Source of the DNA: Perkinsus olseni
Lineage: Eukaryota > Perkinsozoa > Perkinsida > Perkinsidae
Assembly: GCA_013115135.1 (NCBI GenBank)
Contig: JABANP010000232.1
Span: 1 to 64,000 of the forward strand
Length of the DNA: 64,000 nt
Direction: 5' to 3'
The position numbers were made by a program, and so were the translations under genes. Below the pieces are notes generated by a model. It was given only the letters and a program-made list of their open reading frames with translations, had not been told where the DNA came from and ran no database searches. Below, piece after piece: positions 23,949 through 34,358 of this stretch (its first letter is position 1; each line of letters starts with the position of its first letter).

Positions 23949-25149
23949 ATGGGGCTCCGTGGGATAGTTTCTCGCCCACCGCGACCTGCCCAGGTACGTG
24001 CTCGTCAGGCGGCGGCAATGGCAGCCAGCAACGGTGGCAGTGTGGATGCCCCTGCCAACGCGGAGACGGTGGAGGAAGCGACTGTTGAGGCGGTACGAGA
24101 GAGGACCGGTTCAACTACCTCGACCACCTCGGGCTCACGAAGGGCATCTTTGCGGGACCCTCGCGTTGAAACAGCTGACAATCATGGTCGTACCAGCGGA
24201 GGCTCTTCCCGAAAGTGAGACATCTTGCCGCCGGCGTGGGTGGCTCTCGTAGTGGACCCCGTCTCCAGGTCAGTGAGGGAAGTGTCGAGAGTAAGTCGTC
24301 ACAGAATGGACTCCCGTCCGAGGAAGCGTCTGAGTGTGTCTAGCGTCAGGAGTGTAGGGGTGCCGCTCTACCGTTAGGTAGCATATTCCCTCAGGGCTCT
24401 CATGTGGTGGCTTCCTCCCCTGCTGAGCGCCCGCCGCCCCGTCGCAGCGAGGCTCCTCGGCGCCCGAGAGAGGAAAGAAGTGACGAGAAGGACCTACCAA
24501 CGGCTAAGATCGTCGGCTACAAGAGCTGTGGGGCCTCACCGCGTATCGTACAGGTTTCACTGTCATCGCTCTCAGCCGCGAACTCGCCCCTCTATGGATC
24601 GACCCCGTGCTGCTTCGTGTCACCACGATCTCCTCGACTCGCAAATGTGAGCCTTGCCAGGGCATCCACCTTAGGACATCGGAGGTACAGTGCTCATTCA
24701 GGCGATTGCTCTTAACGCTTATCACACTCGTCTGTGTCGGAGCCCTTCACCTCCCCCACAGCGAATACCGTGCTCCTCCGTACCCAACTGGACGACCGTA
24801 CTCGACAACATGAACGTAGTAGCACGGTCGTTAGGGCTTTCCCTAGCAAGCCTCTTACTAGGCTCGGGCTCGATCCCCGTCCCCACGAATACCCCTATCG
24901 CCGATGCACCGACCCACTGGCCATCACCAACAGTCACCAGCCGCTGTGACGGCGTATTCTCCTGATCCAGCATGCTGTATGCAGTATCGTGGCACTGCCG
25001 TCGGGCAGGCTCCATTCTTTGGGGGGAACGCCGCCCTCCGCAGCCGATCGCCGAGCTTCATGTCCCTCCAAGGCAGCCCTCTTGCGCAGGGATGGATGAG
25101 CCCCATACCTGGGTCTCGGCCGGCTGCTGGTGGTCTCCTCCGTTGCTGA
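23949..25149 (+). CDS. Disordered Ser/Arg/Pro-rich coding stretch, unassigned
   Basis: Plus-strand frames after the kinase have low-complexity but protein-like composition: VEAVRERTGSTTSTTSGSRR (about 24080), SSPAERPPPRRSEAPRRPRE (about 24410), then KDLPTAKIVGYKSC and NVVARSLGLSLASLLLGSGS (about 24810). They may be a spliced C-terminal extension of the kinase or a separate gene; no domain is recognisable. The first ATG lies only 19 bp after the kinase stop, which favours continuity through an unrecognised intron. A probable end is the stop at 25147-25149. Confidence 0.3.
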
Positions 25150-25403
25150 GTAGAGAGCTGAGGTTGAGCAGCCGTGGGTGAGGAGTTGTGTTATATATAT
25201 GTATCGACTACGACGACGATGACGAGGAGGACACTATCGTATATCACTGACGAAATGCAGTGTAATCAACAATCAGTAGCATGCAAGGCCCATCATCACT
25301 CTCGAGTACACGGTACTCATTATTATCATCTCACGACAGTCTGTGGTGTTGCCAGTTGCAGTGACTAGGGCCGGTTGGGGGAGAGTCTGGTATTGCTGCA
25401 GGA

Positions 25404-26210
25404 ATGGCAGGAGCGGCGTTCTCACCGGATGAGCTGAGGGGCATGATGCAGCTCTTCGAGTCCAATGAATCCTCAGGGGATAATACCACTAGAGGGTCGG
25501 TGGGCCCGAGCAATGCTGCACCCAACCAGAAGGTGTGTACCGGCTCGAGACAGCGGCGTATGGTGCCTCCAGGTGAGTATCAAGAGTGCCGCGCAAATGC
25601 GGAGAGATCAGCAGGCCAGGGAGGCGGCAGAGGAGGCTAAGCGAGATGCTATATGGGATGGGGATGACTTCAAGAAGCACTCGGGTGAGACCAATGAATA
25701 GCGGATGACCGTGTAGGAAGTGTTCTTCAGGAGTCGCCATGCCCAAGGCCTCCGCTGGTGATGGAGACAAGACTAACTTTCGGACAGGTGCACTGACATT
25801 ACTGTTAAGTAGTCCCGGGTGGGAGCTGTTCCTCGGGCATCACTCTTGGCCAGGATATACCTCCCCAACACACAGTTGAAGGAGATCTCATTGGATGTGC
25901 TCAGAGAGCGTATCTTGCTGCAAGCGCCCAAGTGAGCTTCGAGTCGGGATACCCTTCACCGTGGCGCAGGTATAGACTTTCGTTGCCACTACCCTATGCC
26001 GTTGATGAGGAGAGGGGGAATGCCAAGTAAGGCGAGGGGCGAGGCGTCATCACTGTCTCCGGCCGTCCAGGTGGGACAAACTCCGAGGGTGCCTGTCTGT
26101 GACCTTGCCGATGATACGAGATGTCAAGTGGGACCTGCCTCTCTGCTGTGAGTATGGAGGTGATTCCTTCAAGGTACGTGACGGATCCTCGTGCAGCTGC
26201 AGTGTCTTGA
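25404..26210 (+). CDS. PIH1D3/DNAAF6-like axonemal dynein assembly factor
   Basis: PIH1D3 (DNAAF6) is a cytoplasmic co-chaperone, working with HSP90 and R2TP-like complexes, that pre-assembles axonemal dynein arms. The start MAGAAFSPDELRGMMQLFE resembles the family's N-terminal helix. IWDGDDF (about 25655) and EVFFRSRHAQGL (about 25720) follow. The CS-like beta domain is clear: LARIYLPNTQLKEISLDVLR (about 25845), ERILLQAP, then across introns YRLSLPLPYAVDEERGNAKW and DKLRGCLSVTLPMIRDVKWD (about 26070-26130). That ordering (hydrophobic strand, LPxxVDxxxxxAKxD, LxVTxPM) is typical of PIH1D3 and suits a flagellated protist. The stop is uncertain: a GTGAGT donor at 26149 to CAG at 26196 gives a TGA at 26208, but a hydrophobic frame also runs on to 26445. 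Confidence 0.6.
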
Positions 26211-26538
26211 GGGGGAGGTGTGGTACCATGCCATCGAGACTCGTGCGGTCATTCTACATCATGTTGCTGCGTTCGGCGCTGTTGTGTTGCTTGTGGGGCT
26301 AGGCGTGGTGCAGCTTAGGTTGAAGCATGCCATCGATCAACCCGGACTACTTGGACCATCGAATACGGAGGAAGTAGGGAGTACCGCTTCGAGAGGCCAC
26401 ACGGTCGTTGTGGGGCGTGCGAAGAAGTCGTGTACTACGCATTAGGTGGCGTGCTCTGTGGACAAACGCGCTAACGTGTTCGCCATCTCGAACAAACGAA
26501 ACTGGATTGTAGTGAACTCGTCATCGACCCTCTTAAAT

Positions 26539-26866
26539 ATCGCCATAGTGTCGCCATAGTGTCACCATAGTACCGCCATGGTGTCACCATAGTACCGCCA
26601 TGGTGTCACCATAGTATCATCATAGTGTCACCATAGTGTCACCATATTGTCGCCGTAGTGTCGCCATAGTGTCGCCATAGTGTCACCATAGTGTCACCAT
26701 ATTGTCGCCGTAGTGTCGCCATAGTGTCGCCATAGTGTCGCCATAGTGTCGCCATAGTACCGCCATAGTGTCACCATAGTATCATCATAGTGGCACCATA
26801 GCATAGCCATAGTGTCATCATAGTATCATCATAGTGTCACCATAGTACCGCCATGGTGTCACCATA
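26539..26866. repeat. 11-bp minisatellite, about 30 copies
   Basis: Units of ATAGTGTCGCC with variants (ATAGTGTCACC, ATAGTACCGCC, ATGGTGTCACC, ATAGTATCATC) run head to tail without interruption. Variant order is partly repeated, which suggests blocks of units were duplicated together. The array ends five bases before the ATG of the MAP kinase, so it occupies that gene's promoter or 5' leader. A unit length of 11 rotates all frames and TAG occurs in most copies, so it is not coding. Confidence 0.95.
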
Positions 26867-26871
26867 AAGCG

Positions 26872-29097
26872 ATGGGGCCTCGTAGGAGGTTTGTCATACA
26901 TCTGGCAAGCATTGCAATCAGGTATGATGTTGTACGGAAGATAGGCCGTGGGCTATACGGTATAGTATGGCATTGCAGACGGAAAGACGGGACCCAACTT
27001 AGTGTCCCTGCGGCGAGAGCATTGCCCAAGTCAAGATCTGTGGCCATCAAACGAATACTCAACGCGTTCCAGACAGATCTCGTAGGGCCGCCAGCCAGCC
27101 TGCTCCGGGGCAAAGATACTTCCTCAGGACGCTCAGAGAACTTACAGAGAGGTCACAATCCTCGCCAAGCTCAGTGAGCACCCGAACATAGTCACCTTGC
27201 TGGACGTACGAGGAGAAATGCCATGAACTCAGCTCCGTTCTCGGACCCTCCTCGTGGGGGTGTCGATATTAGAGGCCAGCTGAGGGCAGTTGTATTAGAT
27301 GGAAGGCTGTAGGTTATACCGAGTCCCTCTACACTTGATAGAGATCTCTACCTCGTTACGGAGTATGTAGACACAGACCTCGCCTCGACCATTAGGGCTG
27401 GTGAGGGAAGTCCTGTGCGGTCTGGGTTATGCTTTGGCCTTCTCGTAGGGTCCCTGTCCCCGTTACACAAGACGTATGTTATTTGGCAACTACTGAGAGC
27501 CATTAAATACGTCCACTCAGCACACGTCGTCCACCGAGACGTGAAGCCCCAGAACATCCTCATCAACGCTAAGTGTGAGCTTCTCACCCGTGGTCCCCCA
27601 TCCGTACCAAGTGGCCCGCTGTATGTAGGTGAGTTGAGGTTATGCGACTTTGGTCTGGCTCGGTATGTTCTGCCACTCGACTTCGACCCTGCTATCCAGC
27701 CCCTGCCCAGAGGTGGGGGCATCAGTAGTCCGCAAGGGCGGTCCAGCTCGACAACGAACAGTGCCCTCATACCCGTCACAGCGTTCAGGTATGTCGATGG
27801 AAGATGTCAAGTCATTGGGTGAGGAGGGAGATTACTTGAGCATGACTGACTACGTATCCAGTCGATGGTACAGGGCACCAGAGCAGCTCCTCAAGTCAGA
27901 GAAGTAACGGCCATTCATATTCAGCAAAGCCATGGTTATTCAACGTCCGCCTGCAGCCTCGGCTATCTACGAGGCTCACAGCGTTATGTATAGTTACGGC
28001 AAGGGTGTGGATATTTGGGCGTGCGGTTGCGTTACGGCAGAGGTCCTCACTGGTCATCCTTTATTCCCTGGTATAAGACCCTCGCGGTGCGCCTTGTGAA
28101 CCCTCTATGGAGCAGGCACCTCGGTACTCGAACAGCTATGGATGATCCTAGAGTTTACTGGGATGCCCAGTATGATGATACTGAGCAGTAGGAACAATGC
28201 ACTTCGTCGACTCACGAATGGCTGTGCACAGATATGAAGACATCGTATGGAGAAAATCTACTCCAAGGTCTGCCGCAGCAGTACAGTACCGTTCATGTGC
28301 CCTCAATAATACCACAGGGCAACGTTGAGAGCCTCGACCTTATCGACCTCATGCTTCAGGTGGGCACACTGTTTGGGCCCTGCCGCTGAGTGTTAGTCGG
28401 CTCCTCAGTTCAACCCTGACTTCCGCATAACAGCAGAGGAAGCCCTGGAGCATCCATTCGTGGCAGCGTTCCACACGCCTGATGGAGAGTTCGTGTGGGA
28501 GATCCCTGCTCTGCGCCGGCATATCTTAGGTTGACGGTGGGTAGATACGCGGAGAAAGATACTAATGATTCAGAGGAAGGGACTAAACTGGTCGATAAAC
28601 TTCTTGTTAGAGTTCATGATTATCGAGACGCCATCTACGGCGGGATGCTGGGCCATCCACGGGTTGTTGAGAGACTTCGGGAAGCTCTCGTGGCGAGGTG
28701 GGTGGGCAAATGGTCCCTACTGTTGGCTGCCGCTTATTCACAGTATGTGACGCTTACCACAAGGTTCATAGCTGTATCAGGCGGGTCTTGCCTTCCGCTG
28801 CTTGCCTATCATGTCCGCATCGTACCGTTTGATTCCTCAACTCAAGAGTCACCTTTATTTCGACGATTTTTGATTTTCGATCTCGACACACTCGCCATTG
28901 GTGGTTCGCTCCTTAGGAGGGAGAGGGCCCTTGCCAGCATCGGCTCTGAAGGACAAGAGGAGTCTCCCAGCGCCATGGCGACAGTAGGGTTGGTCGAGCC
29001 TGCCTCCGCGACGGCGTCACAGCGGCGCGCTGAAGCCAGTGTGTCGACTTCTCTCCTTCGTCAGAGGAGTCACTACGAATACTCTAATGTTGACTAG
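26872..29097 (+). CDS. MAP kinase with TDY activation loop (MAPK15/ERK7-8-like)
   Basis: A canonical CMGC kinase is split over several exons. Seen in order: [20 protein letters not shown] (glycine loop), [15 protein letters not shown] (catalytic Lys), [51 protein letters not shown] (catalytic loop), [26 protein letters not shown] (TxY is T-D-Y), [20 protein letters not shown] and [20 protein letters not shown]. The segment between DFG and TDY is much longer than in ERK1/2 even after removing a probable intron, about 40 residues with acidic and Pro/Gly parts. The tail holds [10 protein letters not shown], as in many MAPKs, then a Ser/Ala-rich end. ERK7/8 assignment rests on the EYVDTDL and SEHPNIV style and is less certain than the MAPK call. 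Confidence 0.75.
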
Positions 29098-30206
29098 TGG
29101 TTCAGTTGCGTTGGGCGTTGGATGAAACCCATAATGGCAGGTTCGACCCAGTCCTCAAGTAGTGGGAAAGCCGAGGGAGAAAAAGTGAAAACATGCATCG
29201 CTTCGCTCCGCTCACTTCTGGTCCTCTCACAAAAAGTGCGCTGAAGTCTCAGTGGCTCGTCGTAATAGGAATGAGGCTCGATGATCTCATGTATCCCTAA
29301 TAACTGTACCATGGCGTTATCTTACCTCTCTCTGCTGTTGTGTTGAGGCAGCTGGGGAATAGTGATGGAATTTGGAATGGTAGCCGAGCAACAGTAGTGA
29401 AGTACTAACGACTAGGGGCGCTTGGCTATGATGAATGGGGCGCTCTGGTGCGGCATAGTGGACTTTCAGGGCCGCTGAGTATGCAGCTGTCACTGGCGTT
29501 GATCAGCCTGCTGTGTATCAGACCCTTCTTCTTCTTTCCTTCTTATCATAGAAATGGTAGTTAGTACGGCCATCGCCGCTGTAGACAATAATGATGATGC
29601 TGATACTGTTGGTTGTAGTGACCTACTCTACACTACTACTAATAATACTAATACTACTACCAGAGTTGGCGACAGGCAAATGCCTAACATTGCGATGGAT
29701 CCTCAACAGGATGTCATACAGAAAGCAACGACCTCATTCGTGTACCTTGAGGCCCCTCAGTACTCCCTTACCATTGCCCCGGGCTGCGGTGGTCATGGCA
29801 GGTAGTGAACATCGATCTAAGTCCGCCACTGGCTGTGGCATGGCGGAATAGGTGTTTTCTCAGTGTTGCCGCTCGCTCTAGAGTTATCCTAGTTGACACC
29901 GGTTGTAGTATCCTCGTTCAAGGCTCGTGGTGGTGCCAGTGTCGTCGTGGTCCCCGTCTTGGGTCTATCTGTGATTGGCCATATTGGAGATAAGATTCCC
30001 GTCCTTGTTGTCAGACTGGTACTCCGTGTAACTTCTCGTAATACGGATCATGCCGAGTCTTTCCACGAAATTCCACGTAAAATGGGAGTACCTTGCAGCA
30101 CAAGTCAGATGGAGCGCAACCTCATAAGTCCGAGCGCGACCTCGTAAGTCCGAGCGCGAAACGCATGACGACTTCATAATGAATCTACCTGCCCTGCCCT
30201 GGGAAT
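29098..30206. other. Mostly unassigned intergenic stretch
   Basis: A plus-strand frame at 29554-29805 carries an Asn/Thr-rich segment then SFVYLEAPQYSLTIAPGCGG, ending at a GTAGTG that could be a donor; it may be part of a short secreted-protein gene, but no family is recognised. A 19-bp direct repeat (TAAGTCCGAGCGCGA core) is duplicated at about 30122-30160. The right end holds the 3' flank of the minus-strand GH18-like gene. Confidence 0.3.
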
Positions 30207-30800
30207 TTACTTTGTCATTGATATTTTGCCCAATTCCTGAAAGGCTGTGATAAGCTCTCTTATATAGAACACTTGTTCCTCAGAAGACCCGCCGTACGTC
30301 AAGCAGAAGCCGTCCACAGGGTAGGCTTGTAGGAATTTTCGAGCATTGCTCAGGAAAATATCCCTGTCGATATCATATTGGTAATTATGATCCAAATTAT
30401 CATACAAAGTGGCCAATATTTTCCCCCCCTTCGCCTGCACTCGCTTCTTCAGAGACATGAATCTGGACTTGTCCCAATCTCGATGCAGCCACTTCAAGAT
30501 CTCGTTGTTCCGGACCATGTAGCCGTCCAGCATGAAGTTCACCGCACCAGCCCTCAAAAGTCCATCGAAATATAAATCCCAGCCGGAGACATTTAGGACC
30601 CCAACGTGAACTTCTTTATAGAACTCTAAGCCCCCACCAGAGGCCGCAGTTGGCACAATTGATGGCACACCAGTGCTGCCGGGCTTCAATGTGGTTGAGG
30701 ATGGTCTAGGGTAGGGTCTCCTTTCCTTCTTAGTGGGTTGCAAGGAAGTGACGAGCTGTAAAAGGATGCTGAAGCTTAGGAGATGCATTAAGGCCCTCAT
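30207..30800 (-). CDS. Secreted GH18-like (chitinase-like) protein, truncated, catalytic acids lost
   Basis: Single-exon gene of 197 residues from the ATG at 30800. MRALMHLLSFSILLQLVTSL is a classic signal peptide, followed by a basic, Pro/Ser-rich linker. The remainder resembles the first half of a GH18 TIM barrel: HVGVLNVSGWDLYFDGLLRA, KRVQAKGGKILATLYDNLDH (the second beta-strand region), NARKFLQAYPVDGFCLTYGG. In active GH18 enzymes the last segment is DGxDxDxE. Here DG is followed by F-C-L-T-Y-G, so both aspartates and the catalytic glutamate are replaced. A normal GH18 domain is about twice this length and the frame ends at ELGKISMTK. It could act as a lectin-like chitin or glycan binder, or be a degenerate paralogue. 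It is antisense to its neighbours. Confidence 0.55.
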   Translation of the reverse strand: MRALMHLLSFSILLQLVTSLQPTKKERRPYPRPSSTTLKPGSTGVPSIVPTAASGGGLEFYKEVHVGVLNVSGWDLYFDGLLRAGAVNFMLDGYMVRNNEILKWLHRDWDKSRFMSLKKRVQAKGGKILATLYDNLDHNYQYDIDRDIFLSNARKFLQAYPVDGFCLTYGGSSEEQVFYIRELITAFQELGKISMTK

Positions 30801-31879
30801 GATGATGGCCCAACGGACAACTACTGTAGACAAATCGGGCTGAACGACTCGACCCGGATCATACGCTTCATTGGGTCAATATAGCTTGTGGTTCTATCCT
30901 ATTAAATCGGTTTACAACAGTTCGACAACTAAGGAACCGCAGACTGTCGTTCGTGTCATGAGATACCACGTTCGCAATGATCGGTGACGTGACGGGAAGC
31001 CTCCGCATGATATGGCGCTCGCCACTCTCTCGAATGCCTCGATCGGGGGTGTCTGCCCGCCGCGAGGCTGAGCGGTTTGCAGGGCTCGGCCAAGATACTT
31101 CGGATGTCGAGTATGTGAATGGATTGCTGATCGTTGTCATAATACAGTTTGGAGTCTAAGCTGGAACCGGCGTTGGACTATAAACTCACACACACTGTTG
31201 GGAGCCCGGTAAGTCCGTGCCGTGCGCGGCTTGTTTCACCCCCAAGAGCATCCCTACAGTGCGGGGAAGTGCCGCTGTACTGTCCGCTGGGCTCGTAGTT
31301 ATTCCTGCTCATCATAGTTCCCACAACCTCCGCAATCACGCTACTGTACTGCTTCTCCGTCATAAGGTCATGGTCCAACTCATCGAGAACAAGTCGGAGA
31401 GGTGTGGTAGTTGCGTTCAGTGAATTACCAAACCAGTTGGGATGAGTTCAGTTGTTCGTACGCTGTCGTCGTTTGAAGATTTATAGATAGGACGGTCAGA
31501 CGTCCACAAGGTACGATGGGTGCTTGAGTGCTGGCTGCACCCTTCTTTTCGTAACGTCATGGAGAGCCTTGCATTATGCGGTAGGGAATCCCTACCGCAT
31601 CCCTGCTAGGGATTAGAGGTCCCCTCTCGCCCCTCCGATCGTATGATGTCACCACCACGATCGAGAGGTCTGTCACTGACATCCACGGCGATGGAAAAGG
31701 CGCCTCCAATTTGACTCCAAGAGTTCTCCTCATAGGGAGTGTCTCGGCGCCATGTTGTAATTTTACCACAATATCGTCGAATAGATCCGGGCATTGTCGA
31801 GTGAGAGTCGGTCAATGAGGGCGGAGGTTGTCTTCGTGCTGTTGGGGTTGTTATTCACCAGGCGCTTTACTGTCACTCG
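30801..31879. other. Intergenic stretch with a palindrome
   Basis: This is the divergent 5' region of the GH18-like gene (minus) and IFT46 (plus). Short open frames on both strands are not recognisable. Apart from the perfect stem-loop at 31576-31600, nothing specific is seen. Confidence 0.4.
31576..31600. repeat. Perfect 11-bp stem-loop
   Basis: ATGCGGTAGGG and its exact reverse complement CCCTACCGCAT flank a 3-nt AAT loop. It lies in the putative IFT46 upstream region. Confidence 0.9.
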
Positions 31880-34358
31880 ATGGCTGCTACGGGGTACTTC
31901 GAAGAACCACAATCAGAGGAGAGTGAGAGCGAGTTCTCATCGAGTGAGTTTCCTTCTAAACACTTCTGCTGCCGTCCTCTATCGCGGGGGGGGGTCAATC
32001 CTCGTTTCAATTGCCTATCAATTCGATAAAGGACTGCGCTATAACCATAATAAGATTACGCTAAGCAGTGCCACAATAAGTATACGTGGACTCTGTCAGA
32101 GTTCACAACGAGTAACAGCAGAAGGGTTATCGACAACAGACCCTATGATGAGGTCTTCGACGTGCTGCAGGGCGACCACCCGATAGACGATGAAGAAGAG
32201 GAGGAGATCAACTCTGATGTGGAGTTTCAGGGCAGTCCTCAGAATAGAGAACCCCACTCCAGTCACTCCGGTGGGAGGCGCAGTCGTAATGGAAATGACA
32301 CACATGTGTCACACATGTGAATGCTGTTGCTCAGAGGACGGCGAAGACAGTGTATCTACTCCTCGCAGTAGTCGTGACAGCGCTGAAGCACGTGCTGTCT
32401 CTCCAAAATTCTCCCCCGATGAGATTGCCGCTCCTCTGGGCTCCTCTACTGAGGTTGCTGTACTCGAAGCGAAGAGTTCCGGTACGGGCTCTCCCGCCTC
32501 GAGAGAAGCTGCACAGGTGGGGATTCCTGCCCAGCTCACTCATGCCTGATAGTGGGTGCCCCCATAAATTTTCCTCCAATTCGATTTTTCATTACCTGCT
32601 GAGGGTGCCGCCCTGTCCCAGGGAAGGTTGCAGAGTCCCTTCCGCGAGCATTCCAAGGCTTTGGACTCGGACCATCCTCCTGTTATTGTGCCGTAGGGCG
32701 TGTCTGCCTCCAGCGTCCTGTTCTGGGCTGTGAGTCTTGAATTGGAAACCTGTTGCGGTTACGTTAACAACTGGGTGGGGGCGAAATTGTCGAAACTTGG
32801 ACACTGATTCAGGCCGCACCGCCTCCAGGAAGTGCCCCGCTTGAGGTCGACCAATCTAGACAAGTATCGGTACCCAGCGTACAGGAAGTGGAGCATGATG
32901 ATGGGAGTGCGAGGAGCTCGTCGTCCTCGGCATCCTCATCGTCGTCTGGGTAACACCGCTTCGCCGCGATATCCCCTCATCCCGATGCATCGTGGCTGCC
33001 ATCGGTATCAGCCTGAGTGCAGTGACAAGCGCGGGGGTTCGACTCAGGCCCTCGTCATCCTCGTCGTCAGCTGGCGATTCGCCTCCAGGCGCGGAGCTCA
33101 AGGCACAGCCTTCGGGGACGCACAAGCTGGTCAGGGGCAGCGTGGATCCTCCTACCACTCGAGGGTGGGCCATACTCCCTTCGAGGGCCTCCTTCAGACT
33201 GCCGCATCAGGTATCGTGCCGAGGACTTCGCCAATCTCAACGTATCGAATGAGATTAAAGATCTCTTCGGGTACATCGGACGTTATAACCCTCACACTGT
33301 GGAGCTGGAGACACGCCTCAAACCCTTCATACCGGACCTCATACCGGCCGTTGGGGAGGTATCATGCCACCTAAGTTGACCAGCTTCGAGTGTGTGAGCC
33401 CTAGAGCAGGTCGATGCAGCTCTGAAGATACCCCCGCCAAGTGTAGGGCTCATAGGGGGTTCGAGGGGGGAGGGCCCTGATACCGGTGTGGGAGTGACGG
33501 ATGTGATGTCGAAGGTATGAGAGTATCATGGAGGCCACTCACGTCGTCGGTTCAGCTGAATGGACTGGGTCTGGTGGAGCTCGATGAACCCAGTTTGAGC
33601 CAGAGCGACCCTGCAGTGGTGCAGCTGGTGAGCTCACCCGTATCATGGGACCTGCTGACCAGCCGCAGATGCCTTAGAAACTCCGATCGGTGACCCAGTG
33701 CGGGAAGGTTGATTCGCTGAGGGTTCGCAGGGTTCCTTACCCCGAGACTATCAACCAGAAGGAGGTGATGACCTCAGGATGATAATCACGAGAAGGCGTA
33801 TCTTTACGACTTGCCATTGCCTAGGTTGACAATTGGATATCCCAGATCGATGAGTTACATGAAGAAGGGGCTGCAACCTCTGCGGTCATGAACTACTCCC
33901 ACAAGATGCCTTCTATCGATCGACTCATGCAGGTATCTTCCGCAAGGCCCATTTCACGGAATAGCTATCGTAGCTCAGGCGTGGCCACCAGAGATGGAGG
34001 AGTACCTTGCCTCGACCCCTGCTCTCCCTGACCCGAGCCCGGATTTGGATGTGGACCTAGTCACGTATATTCGGTAAAAGCTCGGCCATTCCCGGAAGAC
34101 CATCAATGATGGTCCATCACCACAGTTTCATGAGCTCGGCAGAACTCCCGAGCACAGACTCTGGGTGTATCTTGCTTGCTTCAACTTCTGGATTATTTGC
34201 GCTATGCTGGACATCCCCATACACGACAACAGTACGGCTAGTATTATCGAGGCCCTCCACATGCTCTTCTCGCTCTATCTCGGTAAGTACGCTGTCCATG
34301 TGTGAGCGAAAGACCTCGGCCACGTGTAGCTAACCGAGTGAAGTGCTTAGCCTTCTAA
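31880..34358 (+). CDS. IFT46: Intraflagellar transport protein IFT46
   Basis: IFT46 is a core IFT-B subunit that carries outer dynein arms into the flagellum. The N terminus (MAATGYFEEPQSEESESEFS) is acidic. It is followed by DNRPYDEVFDVLQGDHPIDD (about 32135), a long disordered Ser-rich part, and the conserved domain: AEDFANLNVSNEIKDLFGYI (about 33220), GRYNPHTVELETRLKPFIPD, LIPAVGE, ARLEPSLSQSDPAVVQL, INQKEVMTWIDDIEELH, VMNYSHKMPSIDRLMQ, WPPEMEEYLASTPALPDPSP, then LDIPIHDNSTASIIEALHML near 34230. These match IFT46 block by block, including the FIPDxIPAVGE and MPxIDxLMQxWPPE signatures. Introns are numerous and short. The last, from GTAAGT near 34284 to TAG at 34329, leads to a stop at 34356-34358. 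Confidence 0.82.

Noticed and set aside
26191..26445. Hydrophobic 84-codon frame after the PIH1D3-like gene, as a membrane-anchored C terminus
   Set aside because: PIH1D3 proteins end soon after the CS domain, and an ordinary GTGAGT donor gives a stop at 26208; a membrane tail would need an intron of only 23-29 nt.
29890..29925. Aspartic-protease-like LVDTGCS motif on the plus strand
   Set aside because: No second DTG, no flap motif and no extended frame around it; a chance match.
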